Shown piece after piece: positions 33,424-44,576 of a stretch of 64,000 nucleotides of DNA. The position numbers were made by a program, and so were the translations under genes. The DNA is taken from contig NZ_CP029256.1 of NCBI RefSeq assembly GCF_003628755.1, forward strand, positions 639,585 through 703,584, given 5' to 3'. This stretch comes from Christensenella minuta (GTDB taxonomy: Bacteria > Bacillota > Clostridia > Christensenellales > Christensenellaceae). Numbering within the stretch: position 1 is the first letter of the stretch; each line of letters begins with the position of its first letter. A model generated the notes under the pieces. The model ran no database searches. It saw only the letters and a list, made by a program, of their open reading frames with translations, and was not told the origin of the DNA.

Positions 33424-34332
33424 ATGCTTAATTTTAAACCGTTAGAGTTGGAAGATAAACCGATCTTCGATAGTTTTGTATTGCCTCAGCAATTCCGGCA
33501 TTCCGAAGCTTCCTTTTCCAATATGTATACATGGCAGGAGGCGTGGGATATCCAGATGGCAGTGGAGGGAAATGGCCTGTATATTTGGATGTATAGTGAT
33601 GTATATAAACCCTTTATGCTGCCTCCCTACCTTAAAGACCCAAATGAGCCGATTGAGCCTTATATGCGGAAGTGTGAGGAATACATGGCAGACAAGGGAG
33701 GGGTCTTCTATATTAAGTGCGCAACACCGCGCATGGTGGAGAAGATCAAAAACGATTGCGGCGACCGTTATGGTTTTGTCTATGATGAGTATAATTCGGA
33801 ATATGTGTATCACGCCAAGGATCTGATCGATCTTTCCGGCAAAAAATATCATTCCAAGAGAAATCATATCAATGCGTTCCTCCGCACTTATCAGAGTGAG
33901 TTCGATCTTTATGATGATAAATATAGGGACGAATGCTTAAAGCTTCAGGAGGATTGGGCACTGGATAAAGACGCAGACCCAAGGGAGGCGGAAGAAGAGC
34001 TTCTTTCCATTACAAAAGCGCTCGATCATTGGCGGGAGCTCAACTTCAAGGGTTGTGTGATTAAGATTGCGGGCGAGGTCGTCGCGTTTTCATTCGGGGA
34101 GCAGATTAGCGAAGATACGGCAATTATCCACATTGAAAAGGCGCGTTCAGATTATAATGGATTGTTTACCTACGTCAATAATGCCTTTGTAAAGAACGTA
34201 TGGTCCCATTGCACATACATCAATCGCGCGGAAGACATGGGAGTCCCGGGAATCCGCAAGGCAAAACAGTCTTATCATCCGGTATTTATGCTGGAAAAAT
34301 ACGATGTGATTTTGAGTGGTGAAACGACATGA
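33424..34332 (+). CDS. DUF2156 protein (phosphatidylglycerol lysyltransferase C-terminal-like)
   Basis: A 302-residue protein of the DUF2156 group, related to the tRNA-dependent aminoacyl-transferase domain of MprF and to GNAT folds. Typical pieces are FSNMYTWQEAW near the N-terminus, KKYHSKRNHINAF in the middle, VVAFSFGEQIS and a late FINREDDLG-like stretch (YINRAEDMGVPGIRKAKQSYHP). There are no membrane helices, unlike MprF. It overlaps the downstream acetyltransferase by 4 bp (ATGA). The acceptor is unknown. Confidence 0.8.
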   Translation: MLNFKPLELEDKPIFDSFVLPQQFRHSEASFSNMYTWQEAWDIQMAVEGNGLYIWMYSDVYKPFMLPPYLKDPNEPIEPYMRKCEEYMADKGGVFYIKCATPRMVEKIKNDCGDRYGFVYDEYNSEYVYHAKDLIDLSGKKYHSKRNHINAFLRTYQSEFDLYDDKYRDECLKLQEDWALDKDADPREAEEELLSITKALDHWRELNFKGCVIKIAGEVVAFSFGEQISEDTAIIHIEKARSDYNGLFTYVNNAFVKNVWSHCTYINRAEDMGVPGIRKAKQSYHPVFMLEKYDVILSGETT

Positions 34333-35381
34333 GTATCAGGCCGCTTTCAAGAACAGACGAAGCAAGGGCGAAAAAGATATGGAAGATTTGTTTTGGGGAT
34401 TCGGATGCTTTTATTGAAGAATATTTTAATGGAATTGTACGCTATGAGAACACACTCGGTTATTATGAAGGGCGTGAACTCATAGCGGATCTTTTTATGT
34501 TGAAGTTTCAGGCAAAGATTGCGGGCGCTGACTTTGAAACGAAATTTCTGGCGGGCTGTGCGACGATGCCCGAAGCGAGAAAGCGCGGTTTAATGCGTGA
34601 GCTGGTACGGAATGCAATGTTGGATATGAGGAGGCACGGGCTTGCCGTTACATACCTGCATCCGTTCCTTCACGATTTTTACCGCCGGTTCGGCTATGAA
34701 ACGGTCGCATACGTAAAAAAAGGACGTATAATACCGCGTCCCGGGCTTGAAAACGGAAGGACTTTGATCTGTTCACGAATGGACCAAATCCCGGTGCACG
34801 GCATGGAGGCTGCCTATTGCAGTTATATTGAACATTACGACAATGCTTTTCACCGTACAGGCGGACGCTTCTCACAATGGTTGCGCCTTCTCTTGGCAGA
34901 TGGCGGATATGCGGCCGTAAGCGAAACGGAGGAGATTGCTTCCTATGCTCTTTACTATATGGAAGATGGGACCGCAGATGTATTTGAACTGGTATGCCCG
35001 GAAGAAAAAGACAGCGGCCCTTTGCTGAACTCTATCCCCGCCAGGACCGTGAACTACATTATTCCTTCAGTAAATGATGGGGATTCGGAGGAATTTACTA
35101 TGATGAGGATATTGAATCCGGTTTCGCTGCTCGAAAAAGTCCCGGTTTGCAAAGAGCGGTTTATTCTTGAAATAGAGGATGATTTTTTGGGAGAACATTA
35201 TAATCTGAAAATAGAAAAAACGGTTGGGGGAGAAAACAAAGTAGAAGAAACGGATGGGAAAGCCGATCTTTCACTCTCAATCGGCGGATTAGCCCGAGCG
35301 GCAGCGGGAGCTTTTCCGGCTGGCGATAAGTGTGGAGAGTATTTTCCAAGACAGACGGCGTGTTTTTTTGAAACCTATTGA
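34329..35381 (+). CDS. GNAT-family N-acetyltransferase with SCP2-like C-terminal region
   Basis: A 350-residue protein whose N-terminal half has the acetyl-CoA-binding pattern LAGCATMPEARKRGLMRELV and YLHPFLHDFYRRFGYET. The remainder resembles the second GNAT and sterol-carrier-like domain of Eis-type enzymes (MRILNPVSLLEKVP). It would transfer acetyl groups to amines. The start overlaps the DUF2156 gene, so the two are coupled. Substrate unknown. There is no clear terminator before the atp promoter. Confidence 0.8.
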   Translation: MSIRPLSRTDEARAKKIWKICFGDSDAFIEEYFNGIVRYENTLGYYEGRELIADLFMLKFQAKIAGADFETKFLAGCATMPEARKRGLMRELVRNAMLDMRRHGLAVTYLHPFLHDFYRRFGYETVAYVKKGRIIPRPGLENGRTLICSRMDQIPVHGMEAAYCSYIEHYDNAFHRTGGRFSQWLRLLLADGGYAAVSETEEIASYALYYMEDGTADVFELVCPEEKDSGPLLNSIPARTVNYIIPSVNDGDSEEFTMMRILNPVSLLEKVPVCKERFILEIEDDFLGEHYNLKIEKTVGGENKVEETDGKADLSLSIGGLARAAAGAFPAGDKCGEYFPRQTACFFETY

Positions 35382-35460
35382 ATATCGCGAGTATTCGTGG
35401 GGAAGCGTGCGTATCACGCGAATAATAGAAGCAAACACCGTTTTCAGCTGGAATTTGCGG

Positions 35461-35489
35461 TTGCATTCTGCAAGGAATAGGACTACACT
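35461..35489 (+). promoter_or_regulatory. Promoter of the ATP synthase operon
   Basis: TTGCAT (35461-35466), 17 bp, TACACT (35484-35489). Just upstream, 35392-35424 can fold into an interrupted hairpin (TATTC/GAATA and GCGTG/CACGC). Confidence 0.55.
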
Positions 35490-35531
35490 AGGATTTAGAA
35501 TTTTTTTTAAAAATGTGAGCAGGTAGATAAT

Positions 35532-35846
35532 ATGTGGGGAATCTTCATCGGATTTGGCCTTGGGACCTTCGAGGTATTTCTGCTAAAGAAATTGATAGGG
35601 ATGATGACTTCCGAACGAAGAAATACTGCCGTTGCGGTTCCTGTCACGATTGTCAAGCTCGTGCTGATCCTTGTAGTGCTGTGGCTGATGGCAAGGTTCG
35701 TTTCATTGACAGCTATGGTCTGGTGCGCGGCAGGAGCTGCGGCCGCCATGATCGGGATTCCGGTTGTTACAAGCATTTTGACAATTAAAAAGTATAAGCA
35801 GAGTGGAGGTGAGCAAAATAATGGATATACCAAGCGTATTCCCTGA
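35532..35846 (+). CDS. atpI: ATP synthase subunit I-like membrane protein
   Basis: A 104-residue protein with about four hydrophobic helices at the head of the atp operon. Its position, size and basic loop (KKLIGMMTSERR) suit AtpI, which assists c-ring assembly and cation handling. Sequence conservation in this family is weak, so the call rests mainly on context. It overlaps atpB by 26 bp. Confidence 0.65.
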   Translation: MWGIFIGFGLGTFEVFLLKKLIGMMTSERRNTAVAVPVTIVKLVLILVVLWLMARFVSLTAMVWCAAGAAAAMIGIPVVTSILTIKKYKQSGGEQNNGYTKRIP

Positions 35847-36501
35847 CAAGGTGACGGTTTTTGGCGGATGGACGGTATCGACAACGCTGATTGCGGCCTT
35901 TGGTACAACGCTGGCCATTATTGTATTTGGGCTCATTTTTCGTTTTGTTATTTTGAAAAATTTCAAACGGGTGCCCAAGGGTCTGCAAAACGTAATGGAA
36001 CTTATGGTGGAGGGTGTGAATAAATTTTCCACATCCATTATGGGCGCGGGCAAGAAGGCCAGCTCTATTGCGCCGTATATTATGACTATTTTTGGTTTTA
36101 TTATCTGCAGCGGACTTCTGGAATTTATGGGAATCCGTTCTCCCGCTACGGATTTAGACTGCACTATCGGACTCGCATTGATTACGTTCGTACTTATTAT
36201 TGCTTATTCGATCCGCTTTCGCGGTGTGAAAGGGTGGCTCAAGACCTATGCGGAGCCAAAGGCGTTTATGGTTCCCATCAATGTACTTTCATCGGTAGCG
36301 GTTCCGATTTCGCTTGCGTGCCGGCTGTTTGGCAACATGTTCAGCGGACTTGTGGTTATGGATATGCTCTATGGAGCGATGGGGTATTTTGCAGTCGGCG
36401 TACCTGCGCTTGCTTCTATTTATTTCATTTTATTCCACCTTGGCATGCAGTCGTATGTGTTCTCAATGCTGACGATGTCGTTCATCGAGGAAAAAGCATA
36501 A
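35821..36501 (+). CDS. atpB: ATP synthase F0 subunit a
   Basis: A 226-residue membrane protein forming the ion half-channels. The essential arginine lies in SLACRLFGNMFSGLV, and the N-terminal region and last helices (ALASIYFILFHLGMQSYVFSMLTM) are typical. The ATG at 35821 follows GGAGGTGAG; an in-frame GTG at 35803 lies inside that ribosome binding site. Confidence 0.95.
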   Translation: MDIPSVFPDKVTVFGGWTVSTTLIAAFGTTLAIIVFGLIFRFVILKNFKRVPKGLQNVMELMVEGVNKFSTSIMGAGKKASSIAPYIMTIFGFIICSGLLEFMGIRSPATDLDCTIGLALITFVLIIAYSIRFRGVKGWLKTYAEPKAFMVPINVLSSVAVPISLACRLFGNMFSGLVVMDMLYGAMGYFAVGVPALASIYFILFHLGMQSYVFSMLTMSFIEEKA

Positions 36502-36559
36502 ATGTGTTTGAGCGGCGTGCCGCTTGTATATTTTAATGAATAATGGAGGTAATTAAGTT

Positions 36560-36790
36560 ATGGATATGGGTTTAATTGCAATCGGCGCAGGCTTGGCCGT
36601 TTTTACAGGCATGGGTGCAGGCATTGGTATGGGCATTGCTACAAGCAAAGCGTGCGAGGCTGTGGCAAGGCAGCCTGAGGCGACCGGGAAAATTAACCAG
36701 GTGCTTCTGATCGGTCTTGCGCTTGCGGAATCTACGGCGATCTACGGTTTTGTTATTTCTATTATCATGATCTTCACAATGGGAAAATAA
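36560..36790 (+). CDS. atpE: ATP synthase F0 subunit c
   Basis: A 76-residue hairpin of two helices forming the rotor ring, with the polar loop ARQPEA and the ion-binding glutamate in ALAESTAIYG. The EST-x-IY pattern matches sodium-binding c subunits. The helix-1 glutamine expected there (GQG in Ilyobacter) is methionine (GIGMG), so ion specificity is ambiguous. GGAGGTAA precedes the start. Confidence 0.95.
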   Translation: MDMGLIAIGAGLAVFTGMGAGIGMGIATSKACEAVARQPEATGKINQVLLIGLALAESTAIYGFVISIIMIFTMGK

Positions 36791-36841
36791 GAACGTAGGG
36801 GCGCACACGGGGTGCGCAAATAAGCACAGGGGAAATTTGAG

Positions 36842-37318
36842 ATGGAAATTAATTTTCTGGAAATCATACTCTATATTGTCAACATTATTATTCTGTTTTT
36901 CTTTTTGCGGTGGCTGCTTTATAAGCCGATTACGCGCTTTTTGAGCAACCGGACAAACGAAATTCAAAAGCAGATCGATGAAGCGGCGCAGAAGTATTCC
37001 GATGCGGAACAACTGAAGGCGAAGTATGATGAAATGATGGAAAACGCGCAGGATCTTGCAACGGAGCTTATTAACAAGAGCAAGTCCGTTGCGGATGAAC
37101 AAGCGCGGCAAATTGTTGCCGAAGCGGAAGAAAGTGCGGATGAGATTCGCACGCGTACGGAAAAGCATATTGAATCGCAGAAGCAGCAGGCGGTGCTCGA
37201 AATGCGCCAGGAAGTGACGCGCATGGCGATTCAGATCGCGGAAAAGGTGCTGCAGCGTGAAGTATCTTACGAAGATAACAAGAATGTCATCAACGAATTT
37301 TTTGAGAAGGTGAGTTAA
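36842..37318 (+). CDS. atpF: ATP synthase F0 subunit b
   Basis: A 158-residue peripheral-stalk subunit: one N-terminal membrane helix (about residues 7-27) then a long charged coiled coil (QIDEAAQKYSDAEQLKAKYDEM onward). Length is normal and it carries no delta-like extension. It ends 3 bp before the delta-alpha fusion gene. Confidence 0.94.
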   Translation: MEINFLEIILYIVNIIILFFFLRWLLYKPITRFLSNRTNEIQKQIDEAAQKYSDAEQLKAKYDEMMENAQDLATELINKSKSVADEQARQIVAEAEESADEIRTRTEKHIESQKQQAVLEMRQEVTRMAIQIAEKVLQREVSYEDNKNVINEFFEKVS

Positions 37319-37321
37319 CAT

Positions 37322-39177
37322 TTGGAAATGAAGGGCAAACTCGTTTGTGCAACTGAATTTACGCCAGATGAAATATCCGCAATCACCGGGAAGTTTGATA
37401 AGCTTTTTGATGCGAAAATAGATTTCGATATTACTGTGGAGCCATCCCTTATCAGCGGTTTTGTCGCGACGGTAAACAATATGGTTTACGACCTCAGCGC
37501 AAAATCTTATCTGGATAGGATGCAGGAGTATATTGGCGACAATTCGATCAATACAAGTAGTGAAAATATTGAGGATATCATAGCCGCCCTGAAAAAGAAC
37601 GTAGACGGGGCGCTTGGGAATACGGCGGTGGGGGAAGACCTCGCAAGCAAGATTACCCAGTTTGACGTAAAATATGATATTTCGATGATCGGCATCGTAG
37701 AACGTACGGGCGACGGCGTTGTCTTTGTACGTGGGCTCGATGGGTGTAAATACGGCGAACTTCTGCAGTTCGAGAATGATGCATACGGAATCGTCATGAA
37801 TCTGGAACTTGAACGCGTTGGCGCCGTTCTTTTGAATGGCGTGGCGGAGGTTGTGGAAGGCTCAATGGTACGTCATACCGGTGATGTGGTAAAGGTACCG
37901 GTAGGTGACGCCGTCATGGGACGCGTCCTGAATCCGCTCGGTCTTCCTATCGATGGGAAAGGAAGGATACTGACTGAAAAATCCCGGCCGATCGAGACAC
38001 CGGCGCCGGCAATTATCGACAGACAGCCGGTTGATACGCCGTTGCAGACAGGTATTATGGCAATCGACGCCATGATCCCGATTGGCCGCGGACAAAGGGA
38101 GCTTATTATCGGCGACCGCCAGACCGGAAAAACGGCAATAGCGGTCGATACGATCATCAATCAAAAAGGCCAGAACGTTAAGTGCGTTTATGTGGCAATC
38201 GCTCAAAAGGCTTCTACGATTGCGGAGATTGTCAACCGGCTCGATGAATTTGGCGCGCTCGATTACACAACGGTCGTAGCCTCTACGGCGAGCGATACCG
38301 CGCCGATGCAGTATATCGCCCCATACGCAGGATGTGCAATCGCAGAGGAGTTTATGCGCGACGGACAGGACGTGCTCGTTGTCTATGACGATTTGTCCAA
38401 ACACGCTGTCGCATACAGGACCATGTCCCTGCTGCTGCGCAGGCCTCCGGGGCGCGAAGCGTATCCGGGCGACGTTTTCTATCTGCATTCGAGGCTGCTT
38501 GAACGCGCTGCGAAACTTTCAGGCGAGCTTGGCGGCGGTTCAATGACTGCTCTGCCGATCATTGAGACGATGGAAGGGGATATTTCTTCTTATATCCCGA
38601 CGAATGTAATTTCCATTACGGACGGGCAGATTTATCTGGAGACAGAATTATTCAATTCCGGACAGCGCCCGGCCGTAAATGTGGGGCTTTCCGTATCGCG
38701 CGTGGGGGGGAGTGCCCAAATTAAAGCGATGCGCAAGGTTGCGGGACCGCTTAGGCTGGAACTCGCCCAATACCGTGAGCTGGAAGTGTTTTCACAGTTC
38801 GCTTCCGACCTTGACAAGGCTACGCAGGATGCACTTAATAATGGACTAAAGGTTACAAAAGCGCTGGTGCAACCACAATATACGCCGTATTCGGTCGAAA
38901 ATCAGGTTATTTTGCTGTGCGTTGCCACCAATAAGGTGTTGATGGATATCCCGGTGGAGAAGGTACGCAAATTCAACGAAGAATTTTTGGACTTCGTGAA
39001 TGCCAAGTATCCGCAGATCCGCGGGGCGATCAAGGAAACGAAAGAGCTTTCCGAAGAAAACGAAAAACTGATTCTTGACGCGGTGAAAGAATTTGAACGC
39101 GGTTTTTTGGCGGAGAAGGCGAATGATGCATCAAGTGAAGAAACGCCCCGGATAGAGGCGGCGGAGGCTGCTAAATC

Positions 39178-39181
<4 letters not shown>
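37322..39181 (+). CDS. atpA: Fusion of ATP synthase delta C-terminal domain with alpha subunit
   Basis: A 619-residue ORF. Residues 1-72 match the C-terminal, b-binding part of subunit delta: [30 protein letters not shown], and [14 protein letters not shown], corresponding to the VDpsLIGG and DgSvrgrL motifs. From about residue 78 ([12 protein letters not shown]) a complete alpha subunit follows, with Walker A GDRQTGKT at 264-271 and an acidic tail. There is no separate atpH, and the ~100-residue delta N-terminal domain is absent. The TTG start lies seven bases after AAGGTGAG; ATG at 37328 is an alternative. The frame is open without interruption across the junction. Confidence 0.93.
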
Positions 39182-41466
<2,285 letters not shown>

Positions 41467-41467
<1 letters not shown>

Positions 41468-41880
41468 TGGCTTCGGAATTCTTACTCGAAATCCTGACGC
41501 CCGAACGGTCCTTCTTTTGCGAGAGCATTGTGTCTGTGATTTTTCCGACGGAAGACGGACAAATGTCAATTCAGAAGAACCACGAATCGGAAGTTGTGAC
41601 CGTCGTTCCGGGCGAGGTAAAAATAAATACGGGGAAAAAGTGGCTGATGTGCTCGGTGGCGGAGGGATTTCTTGAAATCCGTCCGGATGAAACCATTATG
41701 TTTACACAGGCGGCCGAGTGGCCGGAAGAAATCGACGTTAAACGTGCGGAACGTGCAAAGGAACGTGCAGAAGAGCGCTTGCGCCAGAGGCGGAGTGAAC
41801 AGGAATACCGGCGAAATAAGATTGCGCTCGCGCGGGCAATGGCAAGGCTGAGCCTTACCAAGCGGAAGACTACGCTTTAG
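41467..41880 (+). CDS. atpC: ATP synthase F1 subunit epsilon
   Basis: A 137-residue protein. The N-terminal beta-sandwich begins EFLLEILTPERSFF, and a C-terminal helical hairpin (RAKERAEERLRQRR...ARAMARLSLTKR) is of the kind that can inhibit rotation. It is the last gene of the operon, before a terminator. Confidence 0.93.
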
Positions 41881-41888
41881 CGGTTATG

Positions 41889-41919
41889 GGCGAGGGATAT
41901 TGAAATCCCCCGCCTTTTT
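41889..41919 (+). terminator. Terminator of the ATP synthase operon
   Basis: GGCGaGGGA and TCCCcCGCC arms (one A-C mismatch) followed by T5. Confidence 0.82.
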
Positions 41920-41946
41920 CGTCATGGACAGAAAGCAGGTGGTTAA

Positions 41947-42519
41947 ATGGGGGAAATTATATTTATTACAGGCGGCGCACGAAGCGGGAAAAGCTATCAT
42001 GCAGAACGGCTGGCGGGAAAATATCAGGATGTGGCCTATATCGCGACAGCGGTAATCACGGATGATGAGATGAAGCTGAGGGTTGAGCGGCACAAGGAGC
42101 AAAGGCCTTCGGAATGGAGAACGTATGAAGCGCCGTATGATCTCGAACAGGCAGTGCGGGGGAGCAGTCATGAGGCTTATCTGATAGATTGCATCACCGT
42201 ATATATTACGAATCTTCTTTTGCGGGAAAAGGCGGATTGGGAATGTGACACGCTGTCTTTTGCGGAACAAAAGCGTCTGGAAGAAACGGTAGGACAAAAA
42301 ATCAGCAAGCTGCTTGCGGCGATAGAGGAAAGCCCGGCGCGTTTTTTTGTCGTTTCCAACGAAGTGGGAATGGGGCTTGTGCCGGCGTATCCGTTGGGAC
42401 GGATTTTTCGGGATGCGGCGGGGAAGGCAAACCGCATGTTCGCCCAAAAAGCGAAGGAAGCCTATTTTGCGGTGAGCGGAATATTGATCCCTTTGAAAAA
42501 GATACAGGAGGAACTATGA
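41947..42519 (+). CDS. cobU: Adenosylcobinamide kinase / adenosylcobinamide-phosphate guanylyltransferase
   Basis: A 190-residue bifunctional enzyme of cobalamin nucleotide-loop assembly. Evidence: the P-loop GGARSGKSYHAE, the conserved VAYIATA stretch, the guanylylated-histidine region VERHKEQRPSEW, LIDCITVYITNLL and VSNEVGMGLVPAYPLGRIFRDAAG. It overlaps the next gene by 4 bp. Only the salvage and late steps are visible here. Confidence 0.94.
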   Translation: MGEIIFITGGARSGKSYHAERLAGKYQDVAYIATAVITDDEMKLRVERHKEQRPSEWRTYEAPYDLEQAVRGSSHEAYLIDCITVYITNLLLREKADWECDTLSFAEQKRLEETVGQKISKLLAAIEESPARFFVVSNEVGMGLVPAYPLGRIFRDAAGKANRMFAQKAKEAYFAVSGILIPLKKIQEEL

Positions 42520-43082
42520 GTACCAGTTTTACTTTTTTGCGCCATGCGCAGACGGAAGCCAATGAAAAAGGCGTATTCAGCGGCAGCCTTGATTTGCCGC
42601 TCAGCAAGGAAGGGGAAGCCTGCGCGGAGAAAACGGCTGAGAAGCTTGAGGGCGAGCATTTTGACGCCGTTTTTTATGGAACCGCAAAGCGCGTGCTCCA
42701 GACTACGGATTATGTATTGAGCAAGTTGCGGGATACGCCAAAAATCATCCTGAAATCAGAGCAGATCAAAGAGACGGATTTCGGCTTGTTTGAAGGACTT
42801 TCCGCAGCTGAAGCGCAGCAAAAGTATCCGCAGGAGTGGCAGCGGTATATGCAGGATTGGCAAACTTTTGTTTTCCCGCAGGGAGACGGGGTAGAGGCCT
42901 ATTATGAGCGCTGCGGACAGTTTATCCACGATATCCTGTTTGAATATGAAAATAACCGGATATTGATTATTGCACACAAGGGCTTTATCCTCGCGTGCTG
43001 GTCGGCGTTGCTTACCGGCGATATTGCGGATGTGTTTACCCGCAGCATAGAGAATGGCGAGGCCGTTACGGTCACAGTCTGA
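42516..43082 (+). CDS. cobC: Histidine phosphatase, probable alpha-ribazole phosphatase
   Basis: A 188-residue phosphoglycerate-mutase-fold phosphatase. It has the catalytic LRHAQTEAN (RHG-type motif with Gln), ETDFGLFEGLSAAE with the acid residue, and the second histidine in IIAHKGFI. Coupling to cobU indicates CobC, which dephosphorylates alpha-ribazole-5'-phosphate. Without that context it would only be called a histidine phosphatase. Confidence 0.8.
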   Translation: MSTSFTFLRHAQTEANEKGVFSGSLDLPLSKEGEACAEKTAEKLEGEHFDAVFYGTAKRVLQTTDYVLSKLRDTPKIILKSEQIKETDFGLFEGLSAAEAQQKYPQEWQRYMQDWQTFVFPQGDGVEAYYERCGQFIHDILFEYENNRILIIAHKGFILACWSALLTGDIADVFTRSIENGEAVTVTV

Positions 43083-43097
43083 CGGCAGCGGTTTTTA

Positions 43098-43135
43098 AAA
43101 TAGCTTTCGCTTCCTCCGAAAGCTATTTCCTTTTT
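43098..43135 (+). terminator. Terminator of cobU-cobC
   Basis: A perfect 12-bp stem AAATAGCTTTCG / CGAAAGCTATTT, then CC and T5. Confidence 0.82.
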
Positions 43136-43209
43136 CACGCAGATGTATTATAATAATATTTAATCGTTTTTAAGCGGGTAGTACCGCTTTTCTTTTAGGA
43201 GGGAATACG

Positions 43210-44517
43210 TTGGAACATATTATCTGGGATAGGGAATTTGAATGTGCGGACCGAAAGAAGATCAAGGAACTACAGCTTGAGCGGCTCAGACATACGGTGC
43301 AGTATTGTTATGACAACGTACCCCACTATAGAAAGAAGTTCAGTGAAATCGGGCTGAAACCGGAGCATATCAAAACCCTTCGCGACATTGAAAAAATACC
43401 GTTTACAACGAAGGAAGATTTTCGGGCGAATTATCCGTATGATATGTTTGCGGTGCCCATGAAAGAGATCGTTCGCCTCCACGGCTCTTCGGGGACGACG
43501 GGGAACCCGGTGGTCACCGGTTATACGCGGCATGACCTTGATATGTGGACGGGGCTTGTGTCGCGCGTTGCATGCGCGGCGGGCGTTGTACCGGACGATA
43601 TTGCCCAGATTTCCTTTGGGTATGGCCTTTTTACAGGCGGTTTCGGTCTGCATTACGGCCTCGAACGCGTGGGCCTGAGTGTGATTCCAGTCTCCAGCGG
43701 CAATACGAAGCGCCAGATTAAGTTCATGCAGGATTTTGGCAGCACCGTACTGATCAGTACGCCGTCGTATGCCATGTACCTTGGCGAGACCGCACAGGAA
43801 ATGGGCATCGATTTTAAAAAACTGAAACTGCGTCTTGGTCTTTTTGGCGGCGAGGGGCATACCAAAGAGATGCAAAAACAAATCGAAAAATATCTGAACA
43901 TCACAGACACGGAAAATTATGGGCTGACAGAGGTCATTGGCCCCGGCTTCTCCGGGGAATGCTATATACAAAACGGAATGCACATCGCAGATGACGAGTT
44001 TATTTCCGAGGTCATCGATCCGGAAACGGGCGAGGTGCTTCCCATGGGAGAGAAGGGCGAGCTTGTCGTGACCAGCCTGACCAAGGAAGGCGTGCCGATC
44101 CTGCGTTACCGTACGAAGGATATTACGCGCCTGATGGATGAGCCGTGTAAATGCGGGCGGACGACAACGCGTATGGAGAAGGTCTCCGGGCGGACGGACG
44201 ATATGCTTGTGATCCGCGGGGTGAATGTTTTCCCGTCGCAAATCGAAGGAGTTCTGCTGGGGATGGACGACGTCGCGCCGCATTACGAAATTGTGCTTAC
44301 AACAGAAAAGCACCTTGACCGGATCGAAGTTAAAGTGGAGGTTGCGGATGCGGAACTGTTGACCAGTTATTCGGCGCTCGAAAACCTGAGGGAAAAAATA
44401 GCGAATAATATTTATTCGATCTTGAATATGCATGTCAAAGTGACGCTTGCCGAGCCGCATACCCTGAAGCGCTTTGAAGGAAAAGCGCGGCGTGTCACAG
44501 ATATGCGCAGCCAATAA
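43210..44517 (+). CDS. paaK: Phenylacetate-CoA ligase family protein
   Basis: A 435-residue adenylate-forming enzyme that activates phenylacetate or a related aryl acid to its CoA thioester with ATP. Motifs: HGSSGTTGNPVVTGYT (ATP binding), YGLTEVIGPG, and GRTDDMLVIRGVNVFPSQIE. TTG start after AGGAGGGA. In anaerobes this gene commonly sits with iorAB, as here. The trio points to conversion of aryl pyruvates to aryl acetates with CoA cycling, though IorAB itself makes the CoA ester and the ligase may work in reverse to conserve ATP. Confidence 0.92.
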   Translation: MEHIIWDREFECADRKKIKELQLERLRHTVQYCYDNVPHYRKKFSEIGLKPEHIKTLRDIEKIPFTTKEDFRANYPYDMFAVPMKEIVRLHGSSGTTGNPVVTGYTRHDLDMWTGLVSRVACAAGVVPDDIAQISFGYGLFTGGFGLHYGLERVGLSVIPVSSGNTKRQIKFMQDFGSTVLISTPSYAMYLGETAQEMGIDFKKLKLRLGLFGGEGHTKEMQKQIEKYLNITDTENYGLTEVIGPGFSGECYIQNGMHIADDEFISEVIDPETGEVLPMGEKGELVVTSLTKEGVPILRYRTKDITRLMDEPCKCGRTTTRMEKVSGRTDDMLVIRGVNVFPSQIEGVLLGMDDVAPHYEIVLTTEKHLDRIEVKVEVADAELLTSYSALENLREKIANNIYSILNMHVKVTLAEPHTLKRFEGKARRVTDMRSQ

Positions 44518-44576
44518 TTGAAATATACTCTTGCTGGCTTTAATGGCAGGAAGCTTTATATTAGAAGAGGACTGGT

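Noticed and set aside
43270-44514. Minus-strand open frame opposite paaK, about 410 codons
   Set aside because: Same reasoning: the opposite strand carries clear adenylate-forming enzyme motifs.
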